From Actinoplanes sandaracinus (lineage in GTDB: Bacteria; Actinomycetota; Actinomycetes; Mycobacteriales; Micromonosporaceae): DNA of 64,000 nt. Below are positions 15,906 to 24,673 of this stretch, in pieces. Below the pieces are notes generated by a model. It saw nothing but the letters and a program-made list of their open reading frames with translations, searched no databases and was not told where the DNA came from. Location: the NCBI RefSeq assembly GCF_030009775.1, contig NZ_JASCTH010000005.1, positions 124,001 through 188,000 on the forward strand, written 5' to 3'. A program made the translations under genes and the position numbers. Numbering within the stretch: position 1 is the stretch's first letter; each line of letters opens with the position of its first letter.

Positions 15906-17051
15906 ATGGACGTCGCCGTGACACCGTGGCGCGACACCAAGCGCCCGCTGTGGCCACTCGCCCTGGTGGTCCCCGCCCTGCCCTTCATCGCCCTGCTCCT
16001 CGCCACGGCCACCGGCTCGCCGTGGGCCTGGTGGCTGACGCCGGTCTTCATCCTCGGCGTCATCCCGGTCATCGACCTGCTCATCGGCGACGACCGCGCC
16101 AATCCCCCGGACGACGCGGTGCCCGCCCTGCAGGCGTCGCCCTACTACCGCTGGATCACCTACCTCTTCCTGCCCGCGCAGTACGCCGCCCTGGTCATGA
16201 CCTGCGTGGTCTGGTCCGGTGATCCCGGTGTGACCGGTGGCGCCGGACTGGTTCTCACCGCCGGCCTGGTCAACGGGATCGCCATCAACACCGCCCACGA
16301 GCTCGGCCACAAACGCGAGAGCGTGGAGCGGTGGCTGTCCAAGATCGCGCTCGCGCCGACCGGGTACGGGCACTTCTTCGTCGAGCACAACCGCGGCCAC
16401 CACGTCCGCGTCGCCACCCCGGACGACCCGGCCAGTTCACGCCTCGGCGAGAGCTTCTGGCGATTCTGGCCGCGGACCGTCGCCGGAAGCCTGCGCTCGG
16501 CCTGGCACCTGGAGACCTCCCGGCACCGGCTGCGCGGGCGCAGCCCCTGGCGGCCCCACAACGACATCCTCAACGCCTGGGCCATGACCGTGGCGCTGTT
16601 CGCGGCCCTCGTCGCGGGGTTCGGGCTCCAGGTGCTGCCGTTCCTCGTGCTGCAGGCCGTGGTCGGGTTCTCCGTGCTGGAGGCGGTCAACTATCTGGAG
16701 CACTACGGTCTGCTGCGCCGCCGCAACGCCGCCGGCCGTCACGAGAAGGTCGACCCCCGGCACAGCTGGAACAGCGACCGGCTCACCACCAACATCTTCC
16801 TGTTCCAGCTGCAGCGGCACAGCGATCACCACGCCAATCCGCTACGCCGCTACCAGACCCTGCGCAGCTTCGACGTCTCCCCGCAGCTGCCCGCCGGATA
16901 CGCCACCATGCTGTTGATCGCTCTGGTCCCGCCACTGTGGCGGCGCGTCATGGATCCACGCGTGCTGGCCCACTACGGCGGGGACGCCAGCCTCGCGAAC
17001 ACGTCGGCCGGATACCGTCCGCCGCACGCGCCCGGCGGCGGCGCCGCCTGA
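15906..17051 (+). CDS. alkB: AlkB-type membrane diiron alkane/fatty-acid monooxygenase
   Basis: A 381-residue integral membrane protein. The three histidine boxes of the AlkB family are intact: HELGHK (about 131-136), EHNRGHH (160-166) and LQRHSDHH (about 302), plus the NYLEHYGLLR block. Hydrophobic segments at 16-35, 42-60, 84-104 and 112-130, and further ones after about residue 230, fit the usual six membrane helices. The family hydroxylates terminal carbons of alkanes using electrons from rubredoxin. No rubredoxin domain is fused and none is encoded next door, so the electron donor must come from elsewhere. The preceding TetR gene and operator suggest induction by substrate. Confidence 0.93.
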   Translation: MDVAVTPWRDTKRPLWPLALVVPALPFIALLLATATGSPWAWWLTPVFILGVIPVIDLLIGDDRANPPDDAVPALQASPYYRWITYLFLPAQYAALVMTCVVWSGDPGVTGGAGLVLTAGLVNGIAINTAHELGHKRESVERWLSKIALAPTGYGHFFVEHNRGHHVRVATPDDPASSRLGESFWRFWPRTVAGSLRSAWHLETSRHRLRGRSPWRPHNDILNAWAMTVALFAALVAGFGLQVLPFLVLQAVVGFSVLEAVNYLEHYGLLRRRNAAGRHEKVDPRHSWNSDRLTTNIFLFQLQRHSDHHANPLRRYQTLRSFDVSPQLPAGYATMLLIALVPPLWRRVMDPRVLAHYGGDASLANTSAGYRPPHAPGGGAA

Positions 17052-17069
17052 CACCGTTTCACCGGAGAC

Positions 17070-17091
17070 GTCCCGTCGCCGGCGGCGGGAC
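17070..17091. terminator. Hairpin between convergent alkB and oxidoreductase genes
   Basis: GTCCCGTCGCC (17070-17080) pairs with GGCGGCGGGAC (17081-17091), with one G-U-type pair. Placed between two convergent genes, it probably serves both strands. Confidence 0.6.
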
Positions 17092-17129
17092 GGGTGATCA
17101 CCACCCGCCGGGCCGGGGCGCGCCGGTCA

Positions 17130-18026
17130 TCAGGGGTCCGTGCGGCCGATCCGGTCGAGCAACTCCTGCAGCATCAGACCGCGGCGCACATCGAGGGGGT
17201 GCGGCACACCGGAGCGCACGGCGGCGGCGAACTCGGCACGCAGCACCGGCCAGCACTGCCCGTGATCCACGGCGCCGAAGTCGAGCGCCAGGGTCCCGGC
17301 CGGGCCGAACAGCTCGATCCCGGCCCGCGACGATGCCAGCCCGACGGCGCCGGACAACGACATCTGGCTGACCGCGCCGTGGCGGTGCCGGCAGGTCAGC
17401 TCGATCCAGCGGCGGCTGTCGCCGGCGGCGCGCACCTCCTCGATCGGCCCGAGGGCGGCATCGGCGAGGTCCAGCAGGTGAGGGCCGAGGTCGTACAGGG
17501 CGCCGAGCGTCAGCCGCCAGCCGGTCGCCATCGCGCCGCCCAGAAAGGCGCCGTGCAGGTAATGGGTTCTGGCGCCGGCCGCCTCGAAGGCCGCCGCCGC
17601 GGCGAGGAAGGCCCGGGTACTCGGGTGGTAGCGCTTGGTCAGCACGAGCTGGGTGACCACGCCGTGCTCCGCGACGGCGTCGGCGAGCGCCCGCGCGCCG
17701 CCGAGATCGAGGGCGAGCGGCTTCTCCAGCAGCAGCGCCTTGCCGGCCCGCGCGGCGCGGGGCGCGAGCGCGGCCTGCACGTCCGGCGGCACGGCGAAGG
17801 CGACGGCCTCACACCGTTCGAGGAGTTCCTCGTACGACACGGCGGCGTGCGTGCCCAGCCGGCCGGCGAGCCGGGCGGCGGCTTCGCCACGGCGCGCCCA
17901 GACGGCGGCGAGCCGGGTCTGCGGGCCGGCGGCGAGCACCGGCCCATGCATGGTCGCCGCCCACGGCCCGGCGCCGACCAGCCCCACCTCGACGGGCGTC
18001 CCCGAGTCGGCCTCCATGCCGGACAT
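17130..18026 (-). CDS. Gfo/Idh/MocA-family oxidoreductase
   Basis: A 298-residue Rossmann-fold dehydrogenase: VEVGLVGAGPWAATMHG is the nucleotide-binding turn, LLLEKPLALDLGGA the family EKP motif, and GALYDLGPHLLDLADAALG the GDxGxHxxD-like motif, with Tyr in place of Gly-Asp. It is shorter than most relatives (about 340-390 residues), the C-terminal sheet domain being reduced. ATG 18026 is used; ATG 18017 also fits. The gene lies 35 nt after the ROK regulator on the same strand, and both face away from the glycoside operon at 19638-25453. It probably handles the same sugar. Confidence 0.83.
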   Translation of the reverse strand: MSGMEADSGTPVEVGLVGAGPWAATMHGPVLAAGPQTRLAAVWARRGEAAARLAGRLGTHAAVSYEELLERCEAVAFAVPPDVQAALAPRAARAGKALLLEKPLALDLGGARALADAVAEHGVVTQLVLTKRYHPSTRAFLAAAAAFEAAGARTHYLHGAFLGGAMATGWRLTLGALYDLGPHLLDLADAALGPIEEVRAAGDSRRWIELTCRHRHGAVSQMSLSGAVGLASSRAGIELFGPAGTLALDFGAVDHGQCWPVLRAEFAAAVRSGVPHPLDVRRGLMLQELLDRIGRTDP

Positions 18027-18061
18027 TCTCCACGCGAATCCCCCGTGGGGGCGTCGACGGA

Positions 18062-19270
18062 TCAGCAGGTCACCGGTTCGGAGGCGGGCATCGTCCGGGC
18101 GAGTTCGGCGTCCACGGCGGCCGGGGCGTACACCTGGTCGACGACCATCGCGTACCCGCCGATCACCGCCGACTGGGTGCCCAGCCGGCTCGTGCTGACC
18201 TCCAGGTGGCGCGTCGAGCGCGGCAGGGCACTCTGGTAGAGCACCTCACGCACACCGGTGACGAAGTGGATGTCGGCCAGGTCACCGGCGATGACCAGCA
18301 CCGCGGGGTTGACCAGGCACACCACCGTGGACAGCACCTCGCCGACGAGCTTGCCCGCCGTACGCGCCAGGTGCACCGCCTCAGCGTGCCCGGACCGGAT
18401 CCGCTCGACGAGCTCGGCGCCCGAGGACGTGGGTGTGCCGGAGGCGGTGAGCCGCTGCGCGAGCGCGAGACCGCTGGCCACCGCCGCCAGGCAGCCGTAG
18501 AGGCCGCACTCGCACCGGGCCTCGCGATGCTCGTACAGCCGGATGTGGCCGATGTCGCCGGCGCCGCCGTCGATGCCGCGGTAGACCTGCCCGTCGATGA
18601 CCACGCCGGCGCTGATGCCGGTGGCCACCTTCACCAGGACCAGCGCCGGGCAGTCCGGGTAGTGGACCGCCTGCTCCCCCAGCGCCATCAGATTGGCGTC
18701 GTTGTCCACGTAGACCGGCCGGCGCCAGGTGCGCCGCAACCGCTCCGCGATGGGGTATCCGTCCCAGCCGGGCATCATCGGCGGCTGGGTGACCATGCCG
18801 GAGTCGAACTCCACCGGGCCGGGCACGCCGACACCGATGCCGCGGACCTGCCCGGCGTCCCATCCGGCTCTGGCCAGCACGCGGCGGAACGCGCCGTCGG
18901 CCCAGGCCAGCACCGCGTCGGGGCCGGTACCGATCTTGATCGGCTCGTGCTCCTCGGCCAGGGGCTGACCGCCGAGGTCCACGACCGCGGCCCGGGCGTG
19001 GTTGCCGCCGAGGTCGGCCACCAGCACCACGCCGTGCCCGGTGTCGAACTCCAGCAGCTCGGCCGGCCGGCCGCCGGTCGACCCCTCGACGCCGCAGGCA
19101 CGCAGATAGCCCGCCGCGCGTAACACGTCGATGCGCTGCGTGGTGGTCGAGCGGGACAGGCCCGTGTAGCTCTGCAGCTCGCCCCGCGTCCGGGCGCGCC
19201 CGGTACGCACCAGCCACAGCAGGTGCCCTGCCGAGTTCTGGTTACGGCCCCATCTATCCGTGATCGGCAC
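18062..19270 (-). CDS. ROK-family transcriptional regulator
   Basis: A 402-residue regulator starting at GTG 19270. The N-terminal winged helix spans about residues 15-60 (HLLWLVRTGRARTRGELQSYTGLSRSTTTQRIDVL). The sugar-kinase-like domain has GIGVGVPGPVEF, PVYVDNDANLMALGE and the zinc cluster GHIRLYEHREARCECGLYGCLAA. It is transcribed away from the five-gene glycoside operon, so it is the obvious repressor of that operon and of itself. The 367-nt intergenic region contains the candidate operator. Confidence 0.9.
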   Translation of the reverse strand: MPITDRWGRNQNSAGHLLWLVRTGRARTRGELQSYTGLSRSTTTQRIDVLRAAGYLRACGVEGSTGGRPAELLEFDTGHGVVLVADLGGNHARAAVVDLGGQPLAEEHEPIKIGTGPDAVLAWADGAFRRVLARAGWDAGQVRGIGVGVPGPVEFDSGMVTQPPMMPGWDGYPIAERLRRTWRRPVYVDNDANLMALGEQAVHYPDCPALVLVKVATGISAGVVIDGQVYRGIDGGAGDIGHIRLYEHREARCECGLYGCLAAVASGLALAQRLTASGTPTSSGAELVERIRSGHAEAVHLARTAGKLVGEVLSTVVCLVNPAVLVIAGDLADIHFVTGVREVLYQSALPRSTRHLEVSTSRLGTQSAVIGGYAMVVDQVYAPAAVDAELARTMPASEPVTC

Positions 19271-19637
19271 AGACCGTCAACCCTTCGTTCCGGAGGTGCT
19301 CGACGGCCGAGCGGATGGTCAGGACAGGTACGGCGGAGCAGACGTTCATGATGCGTAGCGTAAGCAACCCCGATGCGCCGGGTGACCGGGTCGCGTGCGC
19401 CACGCCCACCGTCCGGCACGCTCCCGACCAGCGCGGACGCGCACGCTGGGCACTGTCGCAGGTGGTCATGACGAGGTTCGGCGGTGGCGCCGCCACCAGG
19501 TGCGCGGGCGTTTCAGCCCGATTTCACCCACCGGTGCGGCGACTATTGCCCGCTGACCAGACATAAGTGGCTCGGAGATTCGACGTAACATCTCGCGTTT
19601 TGCCGCGCGACCGAGGTTAGTGCGATGAAATGTCCGA
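19271..19637. promoter_or_regulatory. Divergent promoter region between ROK regulator and glycoside operon
   Basis: There is no convincing gene in this 367-nt region. The part next to the operon is A+T-richer and holds GAGAT-N10-ATCTC (19575-19579 and 19590-19594), a possible operator 44 nt before GTG 19638. I could not fix -35/-10 boxes with confidence. Confidence 0.5.
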
Positions 19638-20687
19638 GTGTCCCAGACAGTGCAGATCACCTCTCCGCATCACGTCGAGGTGATCGATCAGCCCTCCCCG
19701 GAACTGCGCGCCGGTCAGGTGCGTGTGTGCACCACCTACTCCGGAATCTCGGCAGGCACGGAGCTGACCGCCTACCGCGGCTCGAACCCCTACCTCAACA
19801 GGTCCTGGGATCCCGACCTGCGGATGTTCGCCGAGGACGCCGTCGGGCTCAGCTATCCGGTCGCCGGGCTCGGCTACTCCGAGGTCGGCCAGGTCGTCGA
19901 GGTCGCCCCGGACGTCGCCGACGACCCCGGCCTCCCGCCGGTCGGCGCGCACGTGTGGGGCATCTGGGGTCACCGCGGCGAGGCCGTCCTGCCCGCCGAG
20001 AAGCTGCGCGGCTGCGCCGTCCCGGCCGGACTCGACCCGATCGCGGCGACCTTCGCACGGGTGGGCGCGGTCGCTCTCAACGCGGTGCTGGCGGCCGACA
20101 TCCACCTCGGCGAGACCGTCGCCGTGTTCGGGCAGGGCGTGCTGGGGCTGCTCACCACTCGACTCGTGCGGCTCTCCGGCGGTACGGTCGTGGCGGTGGA
20201 CGCGGTGCCCGGCCGGCTGGAGAAGGCTCTGGAGTACGGCGCCGACACCGTCCTGGACGCGCGTGACGGCACGGCCGCGCAACAGATCCGACGGCTCACC
20301 GACGGCCGTGGAGCGGACGTGGCGATCGAGATCAGTGGCTCGTACCCGGCGTTGCACGAGGCGATCCGGGCGGTCGCGGTCAACGGCCGGGTGGTGGCGG
20401 CCGGCTTCTACCAGGGCGACGGTGTCGGGCTGCGTCTCGGCGACGAGTTCCACCACAACCGCATAGGGCTGATCTGTTCGCAGATCGGCGGGGTGCCACC
20501 GGCCGTCGTCGGGCGCTGGGACCAGATCCGGCTCAACCAGACGTTCCTGCGGCTCGCTTCGGATCACCAGATCGACCCCGCCGGACTGGTCAGCCACGTC
20601 ATTCCGGTAAGTGAGGCGGCGGCCGCCTATCGGATGCTCGACCGCAGTCCCCACGAGGCACTCCAGGTGGTGTTGACGTTCTCATGA
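19638..20687 (+). CDS. MDR-family (zinc-type) alcohol dehydrogenase
   Basis: A 349-residue medium-chain dehydrogenase from GTG 19638. The GroES-like N-terminal domain includes YSGISAGTELTAYRG and YPVAGLGYSEVGQVVE. The coenzyme domain has VAVFGQGVLGLLTTRLVRLSGG (GxGxxG-type turn), VVAVDAVPGRLEKALEYGAD and DVAIEISGSYPALHEAI. The classical structural-zinc Cys cluster is absent, as in bacterial sugar/threonine-type dehydrogenases that lack it. It is the first gene of a tightly overlapped operon (ATGA with the next gene) and probably oxidises a sugar or glycoside at the ring (3-keto type chemistry is one possibility, inferred). Confidence 0.85.
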   Translation: MSQTVQITSPHHVEVIDQPSPELRAGQVRVCTTYSGISAGTELTAYRGSNPYLNRSWDPDLRMFAEDAVGLSYPVAGLGYSEVGQVVEVAPDVADDPGLPPVGAHVWGIWGHRGEAVLPAEKLRGCAVPAGLDPIAATFARVGAVALNAVLAADIHLGETVAVFGQGVLGLLTTRLVRLSGGTVVAVDAVPGRLEKALEYGADTVLDARDGTAAQQIRRLTDGRGADVAIEISGSYPALHEAIRAVAVNGRVVAAGFYQGDGVGLRLGDEFHHNRIGLICSQIGGVPPAVVGRWDQIRLNQTFLRLASDHQIDPAGLVSHVIPVSEAAAAYRMLDRSPHEALQVVLTFS

Positions 20688-21502
20688 TCAAGATTTCGTG
20701 TCAGGAGCAGTTGCTGCCCGGGCAGACGCTGCAGGAGAAGTTCGAGTTCGCCCGGGACGCCGGCTACGACGGCATCGAGCTGCGTGCGCGCGGCGACTTC
20801 GCGTTCCGGGATCGCCTGCCCGAGCTGCGCCGGGCGGCCCGCGACGGGATTCCCATGCCGTCGGTGTGCGTCGACATGTCGCACTTCTTCGCCGCCTTCG
20901 ACCCCGGTCTGCGCCGCGACGCCCTCGACCAGCTCACGTCGCAGCTGTCGGTGATCGCCGAGGTGGGCGGGCCCGGCGCGGTGGTCTGCACCCCCGCCTC
21001 CTGGGGCATGTTCTCCCGCCGGCTGCCGCCGTTCGAGCCGCCGCGCGGTGAGCGTGAGGACCGGATGGTCCTGCTGGAAGGCCTCACCGAGCTGGGCGAG
21101 CACGCCGCCCGGGTGGGTGCGACGCTGGCGCTGGAGCCGCTCAACCGGTACGAGGACCACATGGTCAACCGGCTGGAGCAGGCGGTCGACCTCATCGACA
21201 CGGTGGGCCTGCCGTCGGTGAAGGTGCTGGCCGACACGTACCACATGAACATCGAGGAGGACGAGCCCACCTCGGCGCTGGTCCGGGCCGCCGCGCACCT
21301 GGGCCACGTGCAGGTCAGCGACTCCAACCGCTTCCAGCCGGGCGCCGGGCACCTCGACTGGGCGGCTCTGCTGGGCACCCTCGACGCCCTGGAGTACCAG
21401 GGCTACCTGGCCGTCGAGTGCCGGTTGCGCGGCGAACCAGCCGCGGCCGTCGCGGCGATCCCCGGGTTCCTGCGCCGCCACGATGTCGGTGTGCTGGTAT
21501 GA
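20684..21502 (+). CDS. Sugar-phosphate isomerase/epimerase-like TIM-barrel enzyme
   Basis: A 272-residue protein of the xylose-isomerase-like/AP-endonuclease-2 superfamily. Characteristic strands: AGYDGIELRARGDFAF, GATLALEPLNRYEDHMVN (metal-ligand Glu), VKVLADTYHMNIEED (Asp/His), LGHVQVSDSNRFQPGAGHLDW (Asp/His) and YLAVECRLRG (Glu). This arrangement matches D-tagatose/allulose-type 3-epimerases and hydroxypyruvate-isomerase-like enzymes. It starts inside the dehydrogenase stop and ends inside the next start (ATGA 20684-20687 and 21499-21502). The pairing with an MDR dehydrogenase recalls keto-sugar degradation pathways. Confidence 0.85.
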   Translation: MIKISCQEQLLPGQTLQEKFEFARDAGYDGIELRARGDFAFRDRLPELRRAARDGIPMPSVCVDMSHFFAAFDPGLRRDALDQLTSQLSVIAEVGGPGAVVCTPASWGMFSRRLPPFEPPRGEREDRMVLLEGLTELGEHAARVGATLALEPLNRYEDHMVNRLEQAVDLIDTVGLPSVKVLADTYHMNIEEDEPTSALVRAAAHLGHVQVSDSNRFQPGAGHLDWAALLGTLDALEYQGYLAVECRLRGEPAAAVAAIPGFLRRHDVGVLV

Positions 21503-22818
21503 CGACGGCCTGCGTTGCGCGGCGGCCGCTCCTGGAACCGGCCGACGCTCTGGACCGGGCCGCCCGGCGGGTGCTGGCCACGAACTGGCGGCGGCACGCC
21601 ACCGTGCCGGCCGCCCGGCTGTACCCGCATCAGTGGAGCTGGGATTCGGCGTTCATCGCCATCGGGCTGCGCCACCTGTCCCCCGCCCGGGCGCAGCGTG
21701 AGCTGGAGTCCCTGTTCGGCGCGCAGTGGCGTGACGGGCGCGTGCCGCACATCGTGTTCGAGCCGCATGTGCCGGCCGACGCCTACTTCCCCGGCCCGTC
21801 CTTCTGGCGTTCCACCGCGACGCCCGGCGCACCGGCGGTGGCGACCTCCGGCATCGTCCAGCCGCCGGCGCACGCCCTCGCCGTCTGGTTGACCTATCGC
21901 GCCGACCCGGCGACGGCCCGCGCCCGCGGGTTCCTGCCCCGCCTCTACCCGCGGCTGATCGCGTGGCACCGCTATCTCACGACCCGGCGGGACCTGACCG
22001 GCAGCGGGCTGATGTCCGTGGTGCACCCCTGGGAGTCGGGGATGGACAACAGCCCGGCCTGGGACGCGCCGCTGTCCCGGGTGACGCCGGTGCCGCCCGG
22101 CGAGTTCACCCGCCGCGATCTCGACCACGCCGCGGCCGCCGAGCGGCCCACCGACGCCGACTACGGCCGCTATGTCCGACTGGCCCGCGACTACCGTGAC
22201 GCCGGATACGCCGACTCGCTGCGGGGGCACGGCTTTGCGGTGGAGGACCCGCTCTGCAACGCGTTGCTGGCCGCCGGCGAGCACGCGCTCGCGTCGATGG
22301 CCACCGAACTGGGCCGTGACCCGCAGCCGCACCGGGCGGCCGCCGCCCGGCTCACCGACGCCCTGACCGCCACCCTGTACGACCCCGCCGCCGGCATCTT
22401 CTTCCCCCGTGACGCGCACACCGGCGGGCACATCCGGTCGTACTCCGTCGGTGGTCTCATGCCGTTGATCGTGCCGGGTCTGCCGGTCGCCGCCGAGCTC
22501 GTCGAGACGGCGCTCGGCGACCGGTTCCGGCTGCGGGAGGCATGCCCGGTGCCGTCGTACGACCTCAGCGCCGGCGACCACGACCCAAGCCTCTACTGGC
22601 GCGGGCCCGGTTGGGTCAACACGAGCTGGCTGCTCTGGCACGGGCTGCGCCTGCACGGTGAGGCGTCACTCGCGGACGACCTGCGTCAGCGCCTGCTCGG
22701 CCGGGTCCGGGACGCGGGCTTCCGGGAGTACCTCGACCCGATGACCGGAACGGGCCATGGCGCCGACGAATTCAGCTGGACGGCGGCGCTGGTCCTCGAC
22801 CTGATCCGGGCGCCGTGA
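21499..22818 (+). CDS. (alpha/alpha)6-barrel glycoside hydrolase (MGH1/GH63-like)
   Basis: From ATG 21499 (ATGA overlap) the product is 439 residues with no signal peptide, so cytoplasmic. Hallmarks are LYPHQWSWDSAFIAIGLRHL, HPWESGMDNSPAWD, YWRGPGWVNTSWLLWHGL and GADEFSWTAALVLDLI, the blocks of the mannosylglycerate-hydrolase/GH63-like family of inverting glucosidases. The catalytic acid is probably the Asp in WDNSPAWD/MDNSPAWD and the base an acidic residue near the C-terminus (inferred from the family). It would cleave an imported glucoside inside the cell. The GTGA overlap joins it to the next gene. Confidence 0.85.
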   Translation: MTTACVARRPLLEPADALDRAARRVLATNWRRHATVPAARLYPHQWSWDSAFIAIGLRHLSPARAQRELESLFGAQWRDGRVPHIVFEPHVPADAYFPGPSFWRSTATPGAPAVATSGIVQPPAHALAVWLTYRADPATARARGFLPRLYPRLIAWHRYLTTRRDLTGSGLMSVVHPWESGMDNSPAWDAPLSRVTPVPPGEFTRRDLDHAAAAERPTDADYGRYVRLARDYRDAGYADSLRGHGFAVEDPLCNALLAAGEHALASMATELGRDPQPHRAAAARLTDALTATLYDPAAGIFFPRDAHTGGHIRSYSVGGLMPLIVPGLPVAAELVETALGDRFRLREACPVPSYDLSAGDHDPSLYWRGPGWVNTSWLLWHGLRLHGEASLADDLRQRLLGRVRDAGFREYLDPMTGTGHGADEFSWTAALVLDLIRAP

Positions 22819-24623
22819 GCGGACACTCGGTGGTCGCGGGCACCACCTGCCTGCTCACCGCGGGCGCCGGCGCCGATGTCACCGGCTCCAGCACGGACGG
22901 CTTCTTCGTCGACGACTGCCGTCACCTGTCCCGGCTGGTGTTGCGCGTGCCGGGGCCACCGTTGCGGGTGCTGCGCGGCGACCCCGGCTCCACGGTGTAC
23001 GCACCCGACACCGGCCGCCACGCCGACGCGCCGTACGCGATGGTCCGGCGCCGCCGGGTCCTGCCGGGCCGCCTGATCGAGTCACTGGAGCTGACCAGCT
23101 TCATCACCACACCGCAGACCATCGATCTGGGGTACGAGCTGGCCGCCGACTTCGCCGACCAGTTCGAACTGCGCTCGGCGCGGACGTTCGACAAGTCCGA
23201 CGCGATCCGCGGCGTGGACTCCTCCGGCGGCCGGCTGATCTGGTCGTACGCCCGGCGAGGTTTCACCCGCGCCACCACGGTCGACCCGGTGCCGGCCGCC
23301 GAGCTCACCGGCGACGGCCTCCGGTGGTCCGTGCCGCTGCCGCCGCGTGAGTCGGTGACGCTCGAGGTCACCGTGTCGGCGTCACCGCCCGCCGATCCCG
23401 CCGGCCCCGCCACCGCCGGGCGCGTCCCCGCGGTGGCCCGCGACGACCTCGCGCGGTGCGTACGCCAAGGGCTCGCTGATCTTGATGCTCTGAGCATGCC
23501 GGCGCCCGGCGTGCCCGGGGCGGTCGTGCCCGCCGCCGGCGCGCCCTGGTTCCTCACCGTCTTCGGCCGCGACAGCCTGCTGACCTCGCTGTTCGCGGTG
23601 CACCACCGGCCGGGGCTGGCCGCCGGCACGCTGCGGGCGCTGGCCGCCGCACAGGGCCGGGTCACCGACGAGTCCCGGGTCGAGGAGCCCGGCAAGATCA
23701 TCCACGAGACCCGGCGGGGCGAGCTCGCGACCACCGGCGAGGTGCCGTACGGCCGCTACTACGGGTCGGTCGACGCGACACCGCTGTTCCTCATGCTGCT
23801 CGCCGCCTATCACGAGGTGACCGGCGACGACCGGCTCGCCGGAGAGCTGGAGCGGGCGGCGCGGGCCGCCGTCGGCTGGATGCTCGGGCCGGGCGGCCTC
23901 ACGAGCGGCTACCTGCGCTACCGCACCGACCTGCCGGGCCTCGTACACCATTGCTGGAAGGACTCGGCCGACTCGATCGTGTTCGCCGACGGCACGCCGG
24001 CCGCCGGGCCGATCGCGGTCGCCGAGGCACAGGCGTACGCCTACCGCGGCCTCCTGGGCGCCGCCCGGCTCGCCGCCCGGGTGTGGGACGACCCGGCCTG
24101 GTCGGCGACGCTCACCGCCACCGCGGCCGCTCTGCGCGACCGGTTCGCCGCCGACTTCCGCCTGCCGGACGGCTTCGTGGCGCTCGCCCTCGACGCGCAC
24201 GGCGCCGCGGTCGACGCGCCGGCGTCCAACGCCGGGCACGTGTTGTGGTGCGGGCTGCTCGACGACGACTGGGCCGCCACCGTGGCCGGGCGGCTGGCCC
24301 GCGACGACTTCTTCTCCGGCTGGGGCGTGCGCACGCTGGCCGCCGGGCAGGTCCCGTACCACCCGTTGTCCTATCACCGCGGCGGAGTGTGGCCGCACGA
24401 CACGGCGATCACGGTGGCCGGTCTGGCCGCCGCCGGCCACCGCGCCGAGGCGGCAGCCATCGCCGACGGGCTGCTCGCCGCGGCGTCCTACACCGAGGGC
24501 CGGTTGCCCGAGGTGATGACCGGGCTGGCACGCGAGCGTGGGTGCGGTCCGGTGCCGTACCCGCATTCCTGCTCGCCGCAGGCGTGGGCGGCCGCCGCTC
24601 CCCTGCTGCTGCTGACGTTGTGA
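22815..24623 (+). CDS. Glycogen-debranching-enzyme-like glycosidase (GDE_N-bis plus (alpha/alpha)6 barrel)
   Basis: A 602-residue protein starting at GTG 22815 within the preceding stop. The N-terminal beta domain (DGFFVDDCRHLSRLVLRV) is the debranching N-terminal type. The C-terminal barrel has WFLTVFGRDSLLTS, EVPYGRYYGSVDATPLFLMLL, CWKDSADSI, and YHPLSYHRGGVWPHDTAI, matching the amylo-alpha-1,6-glucosidase family. There is no signal peptide. Together with the GH63-like gene it suggests stepwise removal of glucosyl residues from an imported oligosaccharide or glycosylated natural product, rather than bulk glycogen use, since no glycogen genes are near. Confidence 0.85.
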   Translation: MSGHSVVAGTTCLLTAGAGADVTGSSTDGFFVDDCRHLSRLVLRVPGPPLRVLRGDPGSTVYAPDTGRHADAPYAMVRRRRVLPGRLIESLELTSFITTPQTIDLGYELAADFADQFELRSARTFDKSDAIRGVDSSGGRLIWSYARRGFTRATTVDPVPAAELTGDGLRWSVPLPPRESVTLEVTVSASPPADPAGPATAGRVPAVARDDLARCVRQGLADLDALSMPAPGVPGAVVPAAGAPWFLTVFGRDSLLTSLFAVHHRPGLAAGTLRALAAAQGRVTDESRVEEPGKIIHETRRGELATTGEVPYGRYYGSVDATPLFLMLLAAYHEVTGDDRLAGELERAARAAVGWMLGPGGLTSGYLRYRTDLPGLVHHCWKDSADSIVFADGTPAAGPIAVAEAQAYAYRGLLGAARLAARVWDDPAWSATLTATAAALRDRFAADFRLPDGFVALALDAHGAAVDAPASNAGHVLWCGLLDDDWAATVAGRLARDDFFSGWGVRTLAAGQVPYHPLSYHRGGVWPHDTAITVAGLAAAGHRAEAAAIADGLLAAASYTEGRLPEVMTGLARERGCGPVPYPHSCSPQAWAAAAPLLLLTL

Positions 24624-24673
24624 AACCGCGCCTGCGACGGCCGCGTCCGGAAGATCCGTCCGATAACGTACCG

